Made by a program: the position numbers and the translations under genes. Under the pieces are notes generated by a model. The model was not told where the DNA came from. It saw only the letters and a list, made by a program, of their open reading frames with translations, and did no database searches. A stretch of 64,000 nucleotides of DNA from Arachnopeziza araneosa (lineage: Eukaryota; Ascomycota; Leotiomycetes; Helotiales; Arachnopezizaceae), in assembly GCA_003988855.1 (NCBI GenBank), contig QYAI01000050.1, positions 62,001 through 126,000 of the forward strand. Reading direction: 5' to 3'. This document shows, in pieces, positions 44,385 through 56,164 of this stretch; positions within the stretch are counted from its first letter, which is position 1, and the number at the start of each line of letters is the position of its first letter.

Positions 44385-45833
44385 CTTTACTACCTCTCTA
44401 GTACGGGTGCAAATAATCTCACTGGCTGAGAATGAATGCAAACATGAGAATTGATGAAGAACAGTTTTGCCGCTTTGGCTCCTTGGATTCTTTTCGAGAT
44501 AGAAGCGCATCTAAAATATTTATAGCTTTTGACTCTGCATGGGAATCATCCTTGTCCTTGGCCCTGGAAGTTTTAGAAGCTTTTGATCTGATATAGCAGA
44601 TGCGAGCAAGCGCCTCAAGAGGCATTTTACGAGCTATTTTGTTATTTTGCCCTACAAACTGGTATGTTAAGGGGGTGTTCCCCTAGTTTAGAAACTTTTT
44701 GGTTACTTGGTTTTACTTGTACGAACTTTTTTAATATGTTTAAATGCTGCTTCTAAACTATATTTAGAAAGTAGAGATTAATTCTATACTATATCAATAA
44801 AATGACACAATACTTTTAGCTTGTTCCTTTTTTATAGACTTGTCCTTGATAGAAGAGATGACTTTAACTAAGTAATAAGAGCTGTAGATATAATTGGAAG
44901 CATAATGTTAGTAAGACTTGGTAAATGTAGATTGATTATCTGTGTTATACTATGGCTATTTGAGATTTTTTGGGGTAGATTGACGATTTCGATGTAGTGT
45001 GTTTGTGTCATCGAGAGGAATGACAGGAGTGGGGGTCCGCCAACCAACGCCAAAGTGAACACGGTCTTGGTACGAACATTCTCCCGAGGACTTGTCGTGA
45101 TCCCGTGTCATCTTTTTGCAATTATGTGGGAAATAAATGTGTCCTCTTTCAAGTTCGCGTTCGGAGATTCGTTTCGTCAACGTTGTGGCGTAATGAACGA
45201 CACCGGAGAATATTATGATGAAATCAGGGATCGACAGAGAACTTGTTTATTTCAGAATACTTGCTTCTCCGCTCTCTCATGTCAGATGTTCGATTGGATA
45301 CTCTCCAGTTTCCCAATTTTCAGTTGTTGTATTCAAGACGGTTCCGGATTGTGAGGACGGAAATGGAAATGGAAATTGTTTGAGAAGTTTGCGAGAATTG
45401 TAAGTATCATTCTACGACAAACATGTGTAGTCACTCGCTGAATTTATCGCAAATCTTCAAGAATTAATTCTCCAGCATGAACATCTGTCCTTCTGGTCTG
45501 TCTGTTTATGAACAGGCGATCAAAACTACTTTGGGAGAGCACAGAAGACAGAGATCAAAAGGCCAATTGGAGGAGGCGTTCTTGAATGAGTAATTATTTC
45601 GAATCTGGCGAGGATCGACAACAAACTTCGGTACCTAAACTAAATCGTACTGGCAGAAACAGCAGAAGCAATTATTAGACACTATTGGCACTTCTTAATT
45701 TTGACCCTGCATATACGCAAATAAAAGAGCCAATGCCGCCATTATGATCGACAAGATTCTTTCCTTGTCCCTCTCCCGCATTTCGGCATAAATCTAGTTG
45801 CAAATCGCTGAGTTCAACCAACAGACTTGTAGA
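44385..45833. other. Intergenic, with AT-rich stretch 44640-44960
   Basis: No supported gene. Bases 44640-44960 are strongly AT-rich with a local gggggtgttcccc at about 44671; they may be a degraded mobile-element remnant, but no terminal repeats or coding relic can be shown. The small frame at 44419-44625 minus is not convincing. Confidence 0.4.
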
Positions 45834-47731
45834 ATGGTTTACATCAACCCTCTTGGTCGTAACTGGGACTTGACTATCAACTGGGACTTTCTTGGGAAGC
45901 TTTATATCTCGTTTGCGATTATCTGGACAATTATATTATATAGTGGTACAGCATGGCTTTGCTGGAATCGCAAGTTACCGTACCTCAGGATACGCAATAT
46001 TCCACTTGCAGTAACAGCGACAAGCTTTCTCCATGTCTATCTGGTCAAGATTTTGGCTGCCTATACTATCAATGGGCACTTCCCATGCTCTGTTGAGTTC
46101 TGGATCATGAGCATCTATCTTCCATTTGGTATTGCCTTATTTCAAGCCAATATGGTGCAACTCTTAAATGTCAGTACCCAACAGCGAAGACTCTTGGATC
46201 GTGATTCGACATACAATGGCGACTTTTGGCCTCAGCATTATGGATTCGGGATCAAAGGATTTATCTCAAAGTGGCGAGGTTTAAACGCGCTAAGAAAAGC
46301 CTACTGCTTGATCGGAATTGGCATGTTGGTTCAGGTATGTCCTTGCTCTTTTCTTCTTTGAATGGATCTGAAATATCAATTTGTCAGGTTGTCGCAACAG
46401 TGAGCATATTCAGTACCAGCAGCAAATTACAAGAACACTGGGGAACAATGCCCAGGCCAAAGGCACAAGCATCTTGTCGCAGAGGTGTCGAATGGTCAGT
46501 AAAAAACTTCGAGGTATTTCACTCAAGCGAATGCTAAGAAATCTCAAGGGTTCCGTCTGCGCTCTGGCAATTGTTCTGGTCCTGCTTCTACGGCCCATAT
46601 CTTCTGTATAAAGTGAGAAATATTAGAGACACACACTACTGGCGGTTTCAAACAATCTTATGCGTGGTATTCGGGTGAGTACTTACAAATCCTCTCTTAA
46701 GATCAAGCCTGTACTAAATAACTAGATTTCCTGGTTCACCGATGTGGCTTACAGCTGCATTTTCCCCAAAATTCGGAACACTTAACCTTCATTGGTTACC
46801 TCCTTTATGGTAAGGATTACTTTTAAACTCCTAGCGTATGACCGTGGATCTAAAACATGACAGGCTTGCACCAGGCATTGTCGTTATGCAAGCTGTGACA
46901 ATTTTTTTTCCGATCTACGAGTCTTATACTGTACAGCAACGGGCCAAAAGAGCACCTTTTATTTTCCATGCTCCTAAGGCTTCTACAAAAACATTTCGTT
47001 CCTCATCCTCTGCGACTAGCTATTCCTTGAATTTTCTTGGTGGAAATTATCCTCCCGAACCTCCAATTATACCCCACCATCCTCAAGCGGCGGTCTACAC
47101 TCTCGATGCACTCGAATGTGTATTAGCTACAAATCCGGAACCTCTCCTCGAATTTGCTGCCACGAAAGACTTCACTGCTGAGAGCATAATTTTCCTACTT
47201 GCGGTGAGAGATTGGCGAGCTAGGTGGACGATGGGACCTCAAACTGTCAAGCTTCGCGTCTTGTTGTTCAAACAAGCATTGAGAATATATGCTCAAAGCG
47301 TGAGTGAGGAGTTTGCTGAGTTTCCAATCAATATTAGCGGCCCGATAAGGATACAGCTAGATGCTATCTTCAGCTCCATGACAAAGCGAATGGCTGCTCA
47401 AAGCTACGGCAGAAACGGCTATGGGAGTCAAGCTACTTCCTCGCAGTCTGATTTCTCTCACGTGAACTTCTCAAAACCGACCACTTCTTGGGACAGCTCA
47501 ACTCTCAAATCCCAGCAGAAACAATCTACACGAGAAGCTGGAGAGAAAATAAATACTAGTGTCAAATTATTCGATGTTACAGGCTCGGAACAAGTTCCCG
47601 ACTCTTTCGATATGACGGTATTTGACTTGGCGGAGAACAGCATCAAGTATCTTGTAGGTACGAACACGTGGAGGAAGTTTGTACAGGAGAAGGAGATGGA
47701 ACGGAAGAATATTCTGCACAACTTTATATGA
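45834..47731 (+). CDS. Seven-transmembrane RGS-domain protein
   Basis: Exons 45834-46334, 46388-46494, 46549-46674, 46726-46809 and 46864-47731 give 561 residues. Seven hydrophobic helices precede the RGS region: LYISFAIIWTIILYSGTAWL, IPLAVTATSFLHVYLVKILA, FWIMSIYLPFGIALFQANMV, CLIGIGMLVQVVATVSIF, LWQLFWSCFYGPYLLY, ILCVVFGFPGSPMWLTAAF and LAPGIVVMQAVTIFFPIY. The RGS domain (about 345-545) shows VLATNPEPLLEFAATKDFTAE, IIFLLAVRDW, LFKQALRIYAQ, and VFDLAENSIKYLVGTNTWRKF. RGS domains speed GTP hydrolysis on G-alpha subunits, and 7TM-RGS proteins are known in moulds and plants as possible receptor-regulators. The ligand is unknown. The ATG at 45834 is preferred over an in-frame non-ATG codon upstream. 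Confidence 0.9.
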
Positions 47732-49040
47732 AATTTGTTTTCTTTCTCTTTATATGTATAATTCTGTTCCTGAATTGAATTGATTTTATTGGGTCGCTTT
47801 ACTAAGGCACGTGTTTTCAACTGTGTTCAATTTCAGAATCGTTTTCGTTGCTTAAAGTTTCCACTTGGGGTAAAAATGGAGTCTTTATAACAGGGCAGCT
47901 CTTCTAGCGCCTGGAGAAAGACCGTCCTTGAAAAGTGACTACGGTATAGAAGAAAGATGGGAGAAACATAACACGTGGACAGTCATGTGACCATAGACTC
48001 ATTTATCGCTGTTTCGAAAACATAGGGAAACTATGGCATTGTGTAACCTTTCCAGTCACTCTGAAGGATGTACAGACTTTCAGCTACTATTTTCAACCTT
48101 GATATATCTTTACCTTCAGTGGTGGAATGAGAAGAGAAGATGTCGGAACGGACTACTACGCAGCCAATAGTCTCAAGCACGTGCAGCTTGGGGGAAAATT
48201 GAAGTAGAAAGCTACATCAAATGCGCTAATATTCACTGAAATTTCAGACTGATTCTTCGTGTCATGTGCAGTATCAACTTTCTTTGACCTCGAAGTACCT
48301 GTTTCTGTTTACTGTCGCGCAGCTTCCGCATGGTTTATTCCAGAAAATTCATGTCAGCTGCAGTGGGTAGTGGGGATTCAGGTGACTTGGCTGCCTCAGG
48401 TGCCGTCAAGGATGATTTTTTTGAATGTGGATACATGTAGTGGGTCAATTTGCTGCTCTTATGGATTGTATGTCATGAGTTTGGCTTCGTTTGACCTTGC
48501 ATCACATCTGTTTTCCTAATTTAAAATTTAGATTCTTGAGTCCAAATGTCGCATTCTGACATCGACTTTGAAACTCCTAGGATCAAGTCTATATCATGAC
48601 TTGACTCTCACCGCTTCTTGGTTCTATTGCGTTTGAGTGATACCTAGTCAATTCAATATCAGTTCAAGATATTCGGTTGGCTCTGCACATCGTGCCTCTT
48701 GGAGTCTCGGGTAGCTGCATAAGTACCTTCAAGGTCGATAACCAGCTGAAGTTGAGACTTTCAAAAACACTGCCGCCTAACTATTGATGAGCTGCCAATT
48801 TTTTTCTTTATTGTTGAGTACCAATACGAAACCCGCTCGGTTAAGCTGGTCCTTTCTCTTGTTGGGTACCTGAGAATATTTATGCGGTACTCGTTTGTCT
48901 TTTTTCTCAACTCTCTCAGTATTCATCCATCCACGTACCATTCCATTCAACGAGCAGCTTCTCAAGCAACCTTTCAGTCAAATCTTTAAGAATACATGAA
49001 CGCCTAACCATAAATCAGGATATTTTCGGCACGTGCCCAA
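47732..49040. other. Intergenic, no gene seen
   Basis: A 1.3-kb spacer with no domain-bearing frame (48259-48519 plus is the longest and unconvincing). Confidence 0.45.
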
Positions 49041-50123
49041 ATGGCACCTCCAACCATTCCCGCTGGAAAAGAGCCAAAAGGAGCCACAACCAATTGGGGT
49101 CGCATGCTAGTGAATGATCTCAAGCAAGAATGTATCTCGAGGGCAATCATGAATGCGCAAGAAAATCTTCGTGCCTATCACATAGCTGCACGAATGTCAT
49201 GCTGGGAGATGAAATTATACACCGAAGGGCAAAATGGCAAATGGATGGTACCATCACAATATTTGGAGATGGCGGAGACAGCTTGGCATGCACAGAGAAA
49301 CGAGATTGTTGTGAAATAAGCAGAGAGCATAGGGATTGAGGATCTCAGTGGCACGAGATCAGCTCTGATCAATAGAATGCTCAGAGACAAAAGAGACAAG
49401 GTTAAAAAACAAGTTGAGCAAGAAAAAGAAACGGAGGAGGCAGATTTGGAGCAGAAAAAGAGAGAGGATGGAAGGAGAGCGACGGAAATGCGCGAGAGAG
49501 CAAGACGAGAGAAGGAGGGGCGGGAAGTGGAAATCAAGGAGATGGAAAGAAAAGAAAATGAGCGAAGCCAAATCAAAACTGCAACAAGAGAATTGAAGAA
49601 GCAGAATAATGAGAGAAGGAAGCATGTGACAGAGAATCAGGAGGAAGAAAAGATGAAGATGGATATGGCAAAGTCTAATCAGGTCAACTCGTCTTTGTTT
49701 GAAAGCCAGAATAACACGCTGCACTTCCAGCTGAACAGAAAAATCCTTTCAGCCACCACAGTTGAGACACACCATGTCGACCAGCCTTTCCACTCACCTT
49801 CATCACGCTCAGGAGCTCAGGCTGAATCTTCAACTCGGCGTTCTAGCATTGTATCCACAACATCCACTTCAACTTTAATGAGTGATACTTTTTATCAACA
49901 ACAAACTGTCCCAGAGGCCAGCAGCAATGATCATCTCTCCCAACTTGCATGGGACAAAATTATTGCTGACTTGGATGTGAAGCTGTGTACGTTATCGAAG
50001 AAGGTCAACCGTCAGCGTAGAATCTACCGACAGGCGAAGGAAGAGGAGACATTGGTCCGGAGGGAGTTTATTCGGGCTACCAAGATGCGTTGTCAGTTGG
50101 GAGAAGGAAAAGAGGAAAATTGA
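49041..50123 (+). pseudogene. Coiled-coil protein reading frame broken by one in-frame TAA
   Basis: A single frame runs from the ATG at 49041 to the stop at 50121-50123 with only one internal stop, TAA at 49317-49319. Upstream it encodes 92 residues (MAPPTIPAGKEPKGATTNWG start, later YLEMAETAWHAQRNEIVVK). Directly downstream AESIGIEDLSGTRSALINRM leads into a long Glu/Lys/Arg coiled coil (about 49377-49640), a Ser/Thr linker, and a second basic helix (LDVKLCTLSKKVNRQRRIYRQ). No plausible intron removes the stop: candidate GT/AG pairs give introns under 40 nt or break phase. So it is a recent nonsense mutation, a sequencing error, a readthrough case, or two frames with the second initiated at 49377. 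No family is recognised. Confidence 0.6.
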
Positions 50124-50570
50124 AGAGGATATTTTGTAGTAGCATACTTTGAGGGGAGTTCATTCATACTACGGAAGGATCTAGCAAGGATAATTATCAA
50201 GTGTAACTCATAGGTAGGATAAATGCGCATCTTATCATGTCTTTCAAAGAAATAATAGATTTAGTCAATAATTCTTTAAATGCAAAATGGCTTCCTATAA
50301 GCCGTGTCTACCATCATTTAAAGTGCTCATTCCATCAAAACATTGTAGTCTTGCCTTCTCCAGAAGGCGACATACGAAGTATAGACTAAGGTACTGTCAC
50401 GTGTCGTTGGCCGAGGTCAGGTGATCAACAGGCCAGTGTGGTAGTTTGTGCTTACGGCGTGCTAGAGTTAACATATATTACTCCACCATCCTCCAACATC
50501 TCTCTAAACCTTTTAGGCAAACTCGGGAGCTGAAGTATCCTATATAGAGCCATATCTACGATACCAACCC
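50124..50570. other. Intergenic, no gene seen
   Basis: Promoter region of the following regulator. A run ctatatagagcc near 50540 may act as a TATA element about 30 bases before the ATG. Confidence 0.4.
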
Positions 50571-51811
50571 ATGTCTCGTCGTCCTCACCGGAAGTCCCGA
50601 AATGGGTGCCTGGAATGCAAAAGGCGCCACATCAGGGTAAGTCTGATCTTCTCATCAATCTTCAACCCTAGGTCTGACTTGTTCCTAAGTGCGATGAACA
50701 GCACCCAATATGCGCGAGTTGTAGTTCGGCAGAAATACGGTGCTCCTTTCTTCCTAGAGACTCTCCTCAAATCGTGCCAGCTTTTCCCCATGACCATTTA
50801 AAAGTAGGAGCTTCGAGTCCTCCACCGGCCTCTCCCTCAACACCGGACCCAACAATATTACCTGAGCATACCATGAGCAACCAAACGCCACATGATCCTT
50901 TCAACGTAAACGTGTTACATCTCAAGCTCTTCAATAATCTTTTCAGTGAAGAATTTCTATCTTTTGAAGGATCAGGGCAACCGGGAATCATTCCAACCAC
51001 CATCTACATCAAATTTGGACTTACGACACCATATCTAATGCACCAAGTTCTCGCAGCGTCAGCATTAGAGCTAAGCATTAGGACTGCGGAGTCGCATGAT
51101 GTTTATCGCGAATATGCCACGGGCTTACATAACCGTGCTCTCACACTCTTCAACGAGGAAAATCCGGTCCTGGAAGTGACTGAAGCCACTTGCATTCCTA
51201 TGTTCCTATTCTCCTCCATGGTTGGTGTCTATCTGCTGTCGGAAACATTGCATTATCAAAGAGATAGCCTTGAAGAGTTCATTGAGAGCTTCACCCAATG
51301 TCTAAGTGTTTATCGTGGTGTACTAGCCATCGTCAACCAGTGCCGAGATCTACTACGCGAGACAGAGTTGGAACCTGGTCTGGGTTGGTCTGAAATTCTC
51401 GAGCAACCAGTGGATGGCAGTGGCACAGAATGTGAAACACTCAATGATCTGGTAAACGCGGCAGATGTGACCCCATCTTCGCGAAAGACATATCGAGAAT
51501 CGGTACTGTTTCTTCAGAATATTTTCAACGTGCAGCGTACAGTATCAGGAAACAAGATTCGAGTTCATTTGGCACTCGCGTGGCCGATATTTCTTTCACC
51601 TAAATTCCTTGATTTGGTACGCCAACAGCGAGCAGAAGCCCTAGTCATTCTTGCACACTATGCTATACTATTACATACTAGCCGGGACTTATGGATGATA
51701 GGTGATGGCGGTCGATTCTTAATTGACTCTATTTGTGGGAGACTGGGATCCAACTGGGATGAATGGTTAAAGTTTCCCAAAGGAGCTCTTCGAGAAGACT
51801 TGACTGCTTGA
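50571..51811 (+). CDS. Zn2Cys6 transcription factor
   Basis: Exons 50571-50636 and 50690-51811 give 395 residues; the intron (GTAAGT...CTAAG) falls inside the zinc cluster, a common position. The cluster is CLECKRRHIRCDEQHPIC plus ASCSSAEIRC, giving C-x2-C-x6-C-x6-C-x2-C-x6-C (about 13-40), preceded by a basic KSRNG. The remainder has the helical fungal transcription-factor region (LHLKLFNNLFSEEF, PYLMHQVLAASALELSIR, AVFL-like helices), resembling the Upc2/sterol-uptake-type subgroup in layout; that subgroup link is a guess. It lies tail-to-tail with the RTA1 gene 343 bp away. Confidence 0.88.
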
Positions 51812-52154
51812 AAGCCAGATCTTGACCACGGCTGCTATTTCTTAAGTCCCAATACCTTATTTTACTTCAGACCTAAGCAAAAAAGGTTTAAATAATAATT
51901 GAGCTTAGAAGCTTGAAATTGGTACATCTATCTATGGTTCACTAAACTCAGAAGTTCGTAGAATTTCATTGCACAGTTGTACTTCAAATTAAAATCTCAG
52001 AGTACTAACACTTCTAAACAACGTAATCTTCTAACTGAAATGAAAATATCTAGACACTTCTCGTACATCTCTCCTCTAAAGCTACCATCTTGAGCGACCA
52101 TGAAGTTTGACTCCGGCAAATGCTTAAATCTCTGCTGTTGTTCCTATTCTAGTC
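51812..52154. other. Convergent 3' region, AT-rich
   Basis: 3' flanks of the Zn2Cys6 regulator and the RTA1 gene. No gene seen. Confidence 0.45.
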
Positions 52155-53037
52155 TCAATCTGATACTTGACTTTCAAGCTGAATATCATCGGATCTTTTC
52201 CCTGAAAGATTGCTTGGATACCATAGACAAAATGCCAGAGCGACGTTCAGCATCGGCAAGGTATCAAAGGCATATAGTGTCCACTCATGCGTCAACGGAT
52301 AACCATTCGTGCCCATCACATACTCCACAATCCGGAAGATCGACCTGAGGATGATAAGACCACTGATTCCATATAGCATAAACATGGTACTGATCCACGA
52401 CCGATTCACCATGGACAGTTTATCCGTCGGACTCTTGCGAATTCTCGTATGAAAGACCAGAGCCGTAAGCGCAAATAGCCCAAAGGATATAAGCTGGATA
52501 AATAATGCGACGACAATCAACCATTTTCCAATATTTCCAAACTTCGGATTTGCCACCGCTGACTGGATCCCGATCGAAAACACGTCCCCTCCAACAAAAA
52601 GCCTAGTAAGCCGTCTCACTGGAACAACTGAGAGATGCTCTCCACCCACGTGTTGAATGATGCGACTGAGACACATATAAATTGTGGCGGCGAAGAAAGC
52701 TGGAGGAAGAAGGATAAAAGTAGCCTGAATGATGTCTGCGATGAGGCTATTGGTCATATTGGATGCCACTGCGCGGCCGCAGTATCCGATGATCTCCACT
52801 GCAGACCAACACTGTTAGCGGAAGAGCGTATGAGAGGATAGAGAAGAAGAGAGGATACGTACTGAAACAACCAGCGACAAATGCAGTGCAGAACCAAGTC
52901 CGGGTCCTGCACATGCGCCAGGTAAGGAAGACGGTAAGGACGAGCCAGAGCCCTGCGGCGGTTGCGGAGAGGGAGAGCTTGGGGACATATTTGTAGAGGT
53001 ACACGCCATCTTCGTAAGGGAGGAGAACTTCTGGCAT
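52155..53037 (-). CDS. RTA1-domain membrane protein
   Basis: Exons 53037-52863 and 52798-52155 give 272 residues; the intron has a GTACGT donor, CTAAC branch and CTGCAG acceptor. The start MPEVLLPYEDGVYLYKYVP is the classic RTA1 head. About seven hydrophobic helices follow (AAGLWLVLTVFLTW, WFCTAFVAGCFMEIIGYCGR, FILLPPAFFAATIYMCLSRI, LFVGGDVFSIGIQ, LIVVALFIQLISFGLFALTAL, and so on). The usual RTA1 landmarks EIIGY-GR, LAP/LPPAFFAA-Y and GD-x-S are present. RTA1/RSB1 proteins are linked to lipid translocation and resistance to toxic compounds such as 7-aminocholesterol; the substrate here is unknown. Three copies of the palindrome TACGCGTA lie 340-540 bp upstream. Confidence 0.92.
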
Positions 53038-54133
53038 GATGGGTGGTTATTGGAACGATGACGGTGGAAGAAGTATTATAAGTTCACATAGGATAAAATA
53101 CTAGGTAGAGAGCGAGTCGTCGATAGTTCTTCGTTGGAAGAAGAAATCCAGTGGTGATAAATAGTGTTCAAGAATGAGCTTGATGAGTTGTTAGGTATTT
53201 GATCTATCTAGCAATGGGAGTTTGTACAATACTTATCTATCTCCTCCACCATGCGATGAGAATGCACAGCCGCGTAATATGAAGTACCCACCAGCTCTCC
53301 AATGCAAATAACACGAGCCGCAATTCTCAGCAGGCTCCAATGACCGCAGTCCTGTTGCATCTCGAATGCTGTTCTTGATACGCGTATGTCCAGGATATCC
53401 AACCTCCATACATCCAAATGCTTATTCAATACTCCTATTCCGTATCCAAAATTCCGCAGCAGTCTCAAATAAGTTTAGTGTACGCGTAAAAGCAGATTTT
53501 GGGCTTAGTACTTTTCTTAGCGAGGGGAGTCCTTTCGGCAACCCTGAAAGTGCCGGTGAGATTTTAGTGTACGCGTATAAAGAGGTTCAGGGTTGGTTTA
53601 CGCAGACACCAACAGGGAGGCTTGGTTGCACATCTTTTAAGGTTTGGCAGCCGTATTTATGTACGTGACGTGCTCACACCTGAACGAGGGCCTCGCCTCC
53701 TATGGACGAGTTCTGTCGGAGGACACTCTTAGGTCAAGGTGATGAGCTTGTCATCTTCAACAGGATTTCAGACCCTCAGATCGTTCAGATTCCCGATTTC
53801 AATGGCAGAACCCCTTGCGCAGCTCGTCGGCACGCACTTCTCTCGACCGCCTGCGCTATTCTCCCACATGCTAACCTTAGGTATATGATAGTTTGTTATC
53901 AAAGGTGGTTAATCGAGTGGTGAAAGTTCATGACTTAAAGGCGTGACTAGGCTTCAGATTTCCAAGAATTCCAGATTTTGTACCCAATGGTCAACGGACA
54001 TTTTGTATTAAATAAGATGATCAAATTTGTGGGGAGTTTTGGTATTTATGTCCCGCTATCAAAAATAGAGCATAATGCTCTATTGAATGCAGTTTGAGAA
54101 TTAAAAGTTAACTTCAAATATGCAGCAAGAACC
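53038..54133. other. Intergenic, no gene seen
   Basis: Apart from the palindromes, no coding support. Frames at 53366-53668 and 53702-53923 lack domains. Confidence 0.45.
53379..53577. promoter_or_regulatory. Three TACGCGTA palindromes upstream of the RTA1 gene
   Basis: Perfect 8-bp palindromes at 53379-53386, 53481-53488 and 53570-53577, the last two inside a longer shared tttagtgtacgcgta. The core ACGCGT is the MCB element bound by MBF-type factors in yeasts. A role here is inferred from clustering only. Confidence 0.45.
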
Positions 54134-56164
54134 TCAGAAGAAAAAGGGACTCCAGTCTCCTCTGGAAGAGATGGTACTATTAGTCCAAGCTCTCTTCAGC
54201 ATACCCCTAGCCGTCACGTCTCCTCCAGCACTCCCACCACAAAATGTTGCACCCACACAGACATTACCTGGACAACAACTTCCAACGGCGCAGATCTCAC
54301 CACTAGCACAATCAAGGCTGGTACCGCAGGAATCGAGACCGTCACATGGTGTGCTCCCATCAACGCAGTAACCTGTGCTCTCGGAAGTAGAAGCGCAAAC
54401 ACAGCTGCCACCCGGCCCGCAAGGCCCGAATGTGTCACAGGTCTGCCCTGTACAGGCTCCAGAGGTACAGGCTCCATTGATACAAGACTGATCTGATGGG
54501 CACTAATTCGATGTGTCAGTTAAACCGAGTAGCTAGCAACAAAAAACCCTTGGAGTTCAATGCAAACTTACAGTATTTCCACACTGTCCGCAATTGTTCA
54601 CATCCGTGCTCAAATCCTCACTGCAAGGTTTTTCCTCCTTGCAAATGGCATCTGTGACTTCTCCGATGCCTGGTAGAGCGGCTGCCACGAGCGCATTGCA
54701 GAGAATGTTACCCTCAAGTACAGCCAAGAACTCGATCTCTGGTTGTACTGTTCCGAGAGCAGCCAGACCCCCAGCTATGTCGAGGGCGGTTACGCACGCC
54801 TCCACCAGATCAACGCCGAGGGATTTGGTGATAATCACGCCGACAGCATGGTCGCATACGGCCTCCTCCATCTCAGCTACGAGGTTATCCGCAAATTCGG
54901 GGGAATTGAGCTTGCCGCCGAGGTATTCCCCAAGAAGTTCGGCAAAGGTCTTCCATCCAGGTTCAGATTGACGCTGCTTGACGAGATCAAGATGTGGAGT
55001 ATCAATTTTGGTGTCACTACTTGACTTTGGATGGTGGTAGTCTTGAACTGCGCTTGTACCCTCATCTTCCAGATCGAGCTCTTTATCAGAATCGCAATCG
55101 AGATGGACCGAAGAGGCGAACGTGCTTCCAAAGAGGAAGAAGAAACCCAAGAAGATCGTTATGAATCTGCTAGGTGATAGCAAGAAGCCGCTTCGCAGAG
55201 AGCTGGCACTACTCGCCTGGATTGGTGTTGAGGGTTTGCCGCTACTGGATGGAACGGGAACAGTAGTGGTACTTCCAGATCCAGTCTTGCTGGAGCCTCC
55301 ACCTCCAGGAGATCCACCATTACCGGGAGATCCGCTGCTGGTAGGAGATTTACTACTAGTAGAAGATCCACCACTGCCAGGCAATCCGCCGCTACCAGGA
55401 GATCCACCACTACCTGGCGATCCAATGCTGCTGGTGGCAGAAATTGTGGAGGTTGGAGTACCACCGGTCAAAAGATAGGTACGAGTGCAGGGACAATCAG
55501 TGATGGTCAAAGTAGTAGGCTAACATTCCTAATTAGTATATCTTTGTCGCTAAATCAGGTCACAAATCGTCAGGGAGATGGAACTTACGGAGGCTACAGT
55601 ATAGGTTGAGGAACCTTCGGTGAAAATGGTTGCTTCAGGACAATACGTTGTATATTCCGTGACGACTTCAGTGGTAGTAGTGACAATGGGAGAGACTGAA
55701 GTGGAAGCAGACTTGGTGGCAGCCGCTGAGCTGGTGGTATTGCTATAATAGACGACCGAAGTAGATGGTCCGGAGGAACTCGACGGAAGAGTTGACGTAG
55801 AGTTGTTGTATGTTCCATTTCCCGCCGGTCCGCAAGATCCGGTATCAACAAAGCTTACGCTGACACCACCAGTCGTTCCCGTACTTGTGACATTTATATT
55901 CTCGCAAAAATCCGACAGGACGATGAGCTGATTAAGATTGACAAGATTCGTAGTTTGGGAAAGATCGAAAGTGGTAGTATAGTTACTTGTGCCCGGGCAG
56001 GTGACTCCGTTGTTACAGCTGAGGTCGCTCGTAGTGGGATCTGTGTTGCATATGAGTCCCGGAAAGGCGGACAGTATATCGCAGCTTGGCCCATTGCATA
56101 GGAACTGGTATCCGAAGTCGAGTCCAGGGCCACAACTGGTAAAGGAACCTTGCAAAGTAGTCAT
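54134..56164 (-). CDS. Ser/Gly-rich surface-type protein with internal hydrophobic segment and Cys-rich C-terminus
   Basis: Exons 56164-55589, 55519-54572 and 54502-54134 give 630 residues. The N-terminal part has cysteines and NYT/NVT/NGT/NNST sequons, then a Ser/Thr-rich region (about 120-190), motifs TTTTEVVTEYTTYCPEAT and TTLTITDCPC typical of fungal wall proteins, and a Gly/Ser/Pro repeat region. A strongly hydrophobic segment (RFITIFLGFFFLFGSTFA, about 305-322) follows. Then comes a domain with scattered cysteines, and a C-terminal Cys-rich module (DVNNCGQCGNTCPSDQSC, CTSGACTGQTC, CVCASTS). No signal peptide is visible at the ATG at 56164, and no upstream ATG provides one. The first half looks like a GPI-protein, the second like a separate secreted protein; the frame across is unbroken. 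No function is assigned. Confidence 0.72.
55290..55440 (-). repeat. Gly/Ser/Pro-coding imperfect repeats
   Basis: Short units of 9-21 nt encode GSPGSGG, GLPGSGG and GSPGNGG type peptides inside the surface-protein gene. Confidence 0.65.

Noticed and set aside
49248..49340. 93-nt intron removing the in-frame TAA
   Set aside because: GTACCA donor and ATTGAG acceptor are weak, no branch site, and it would delete protein-like sequence.
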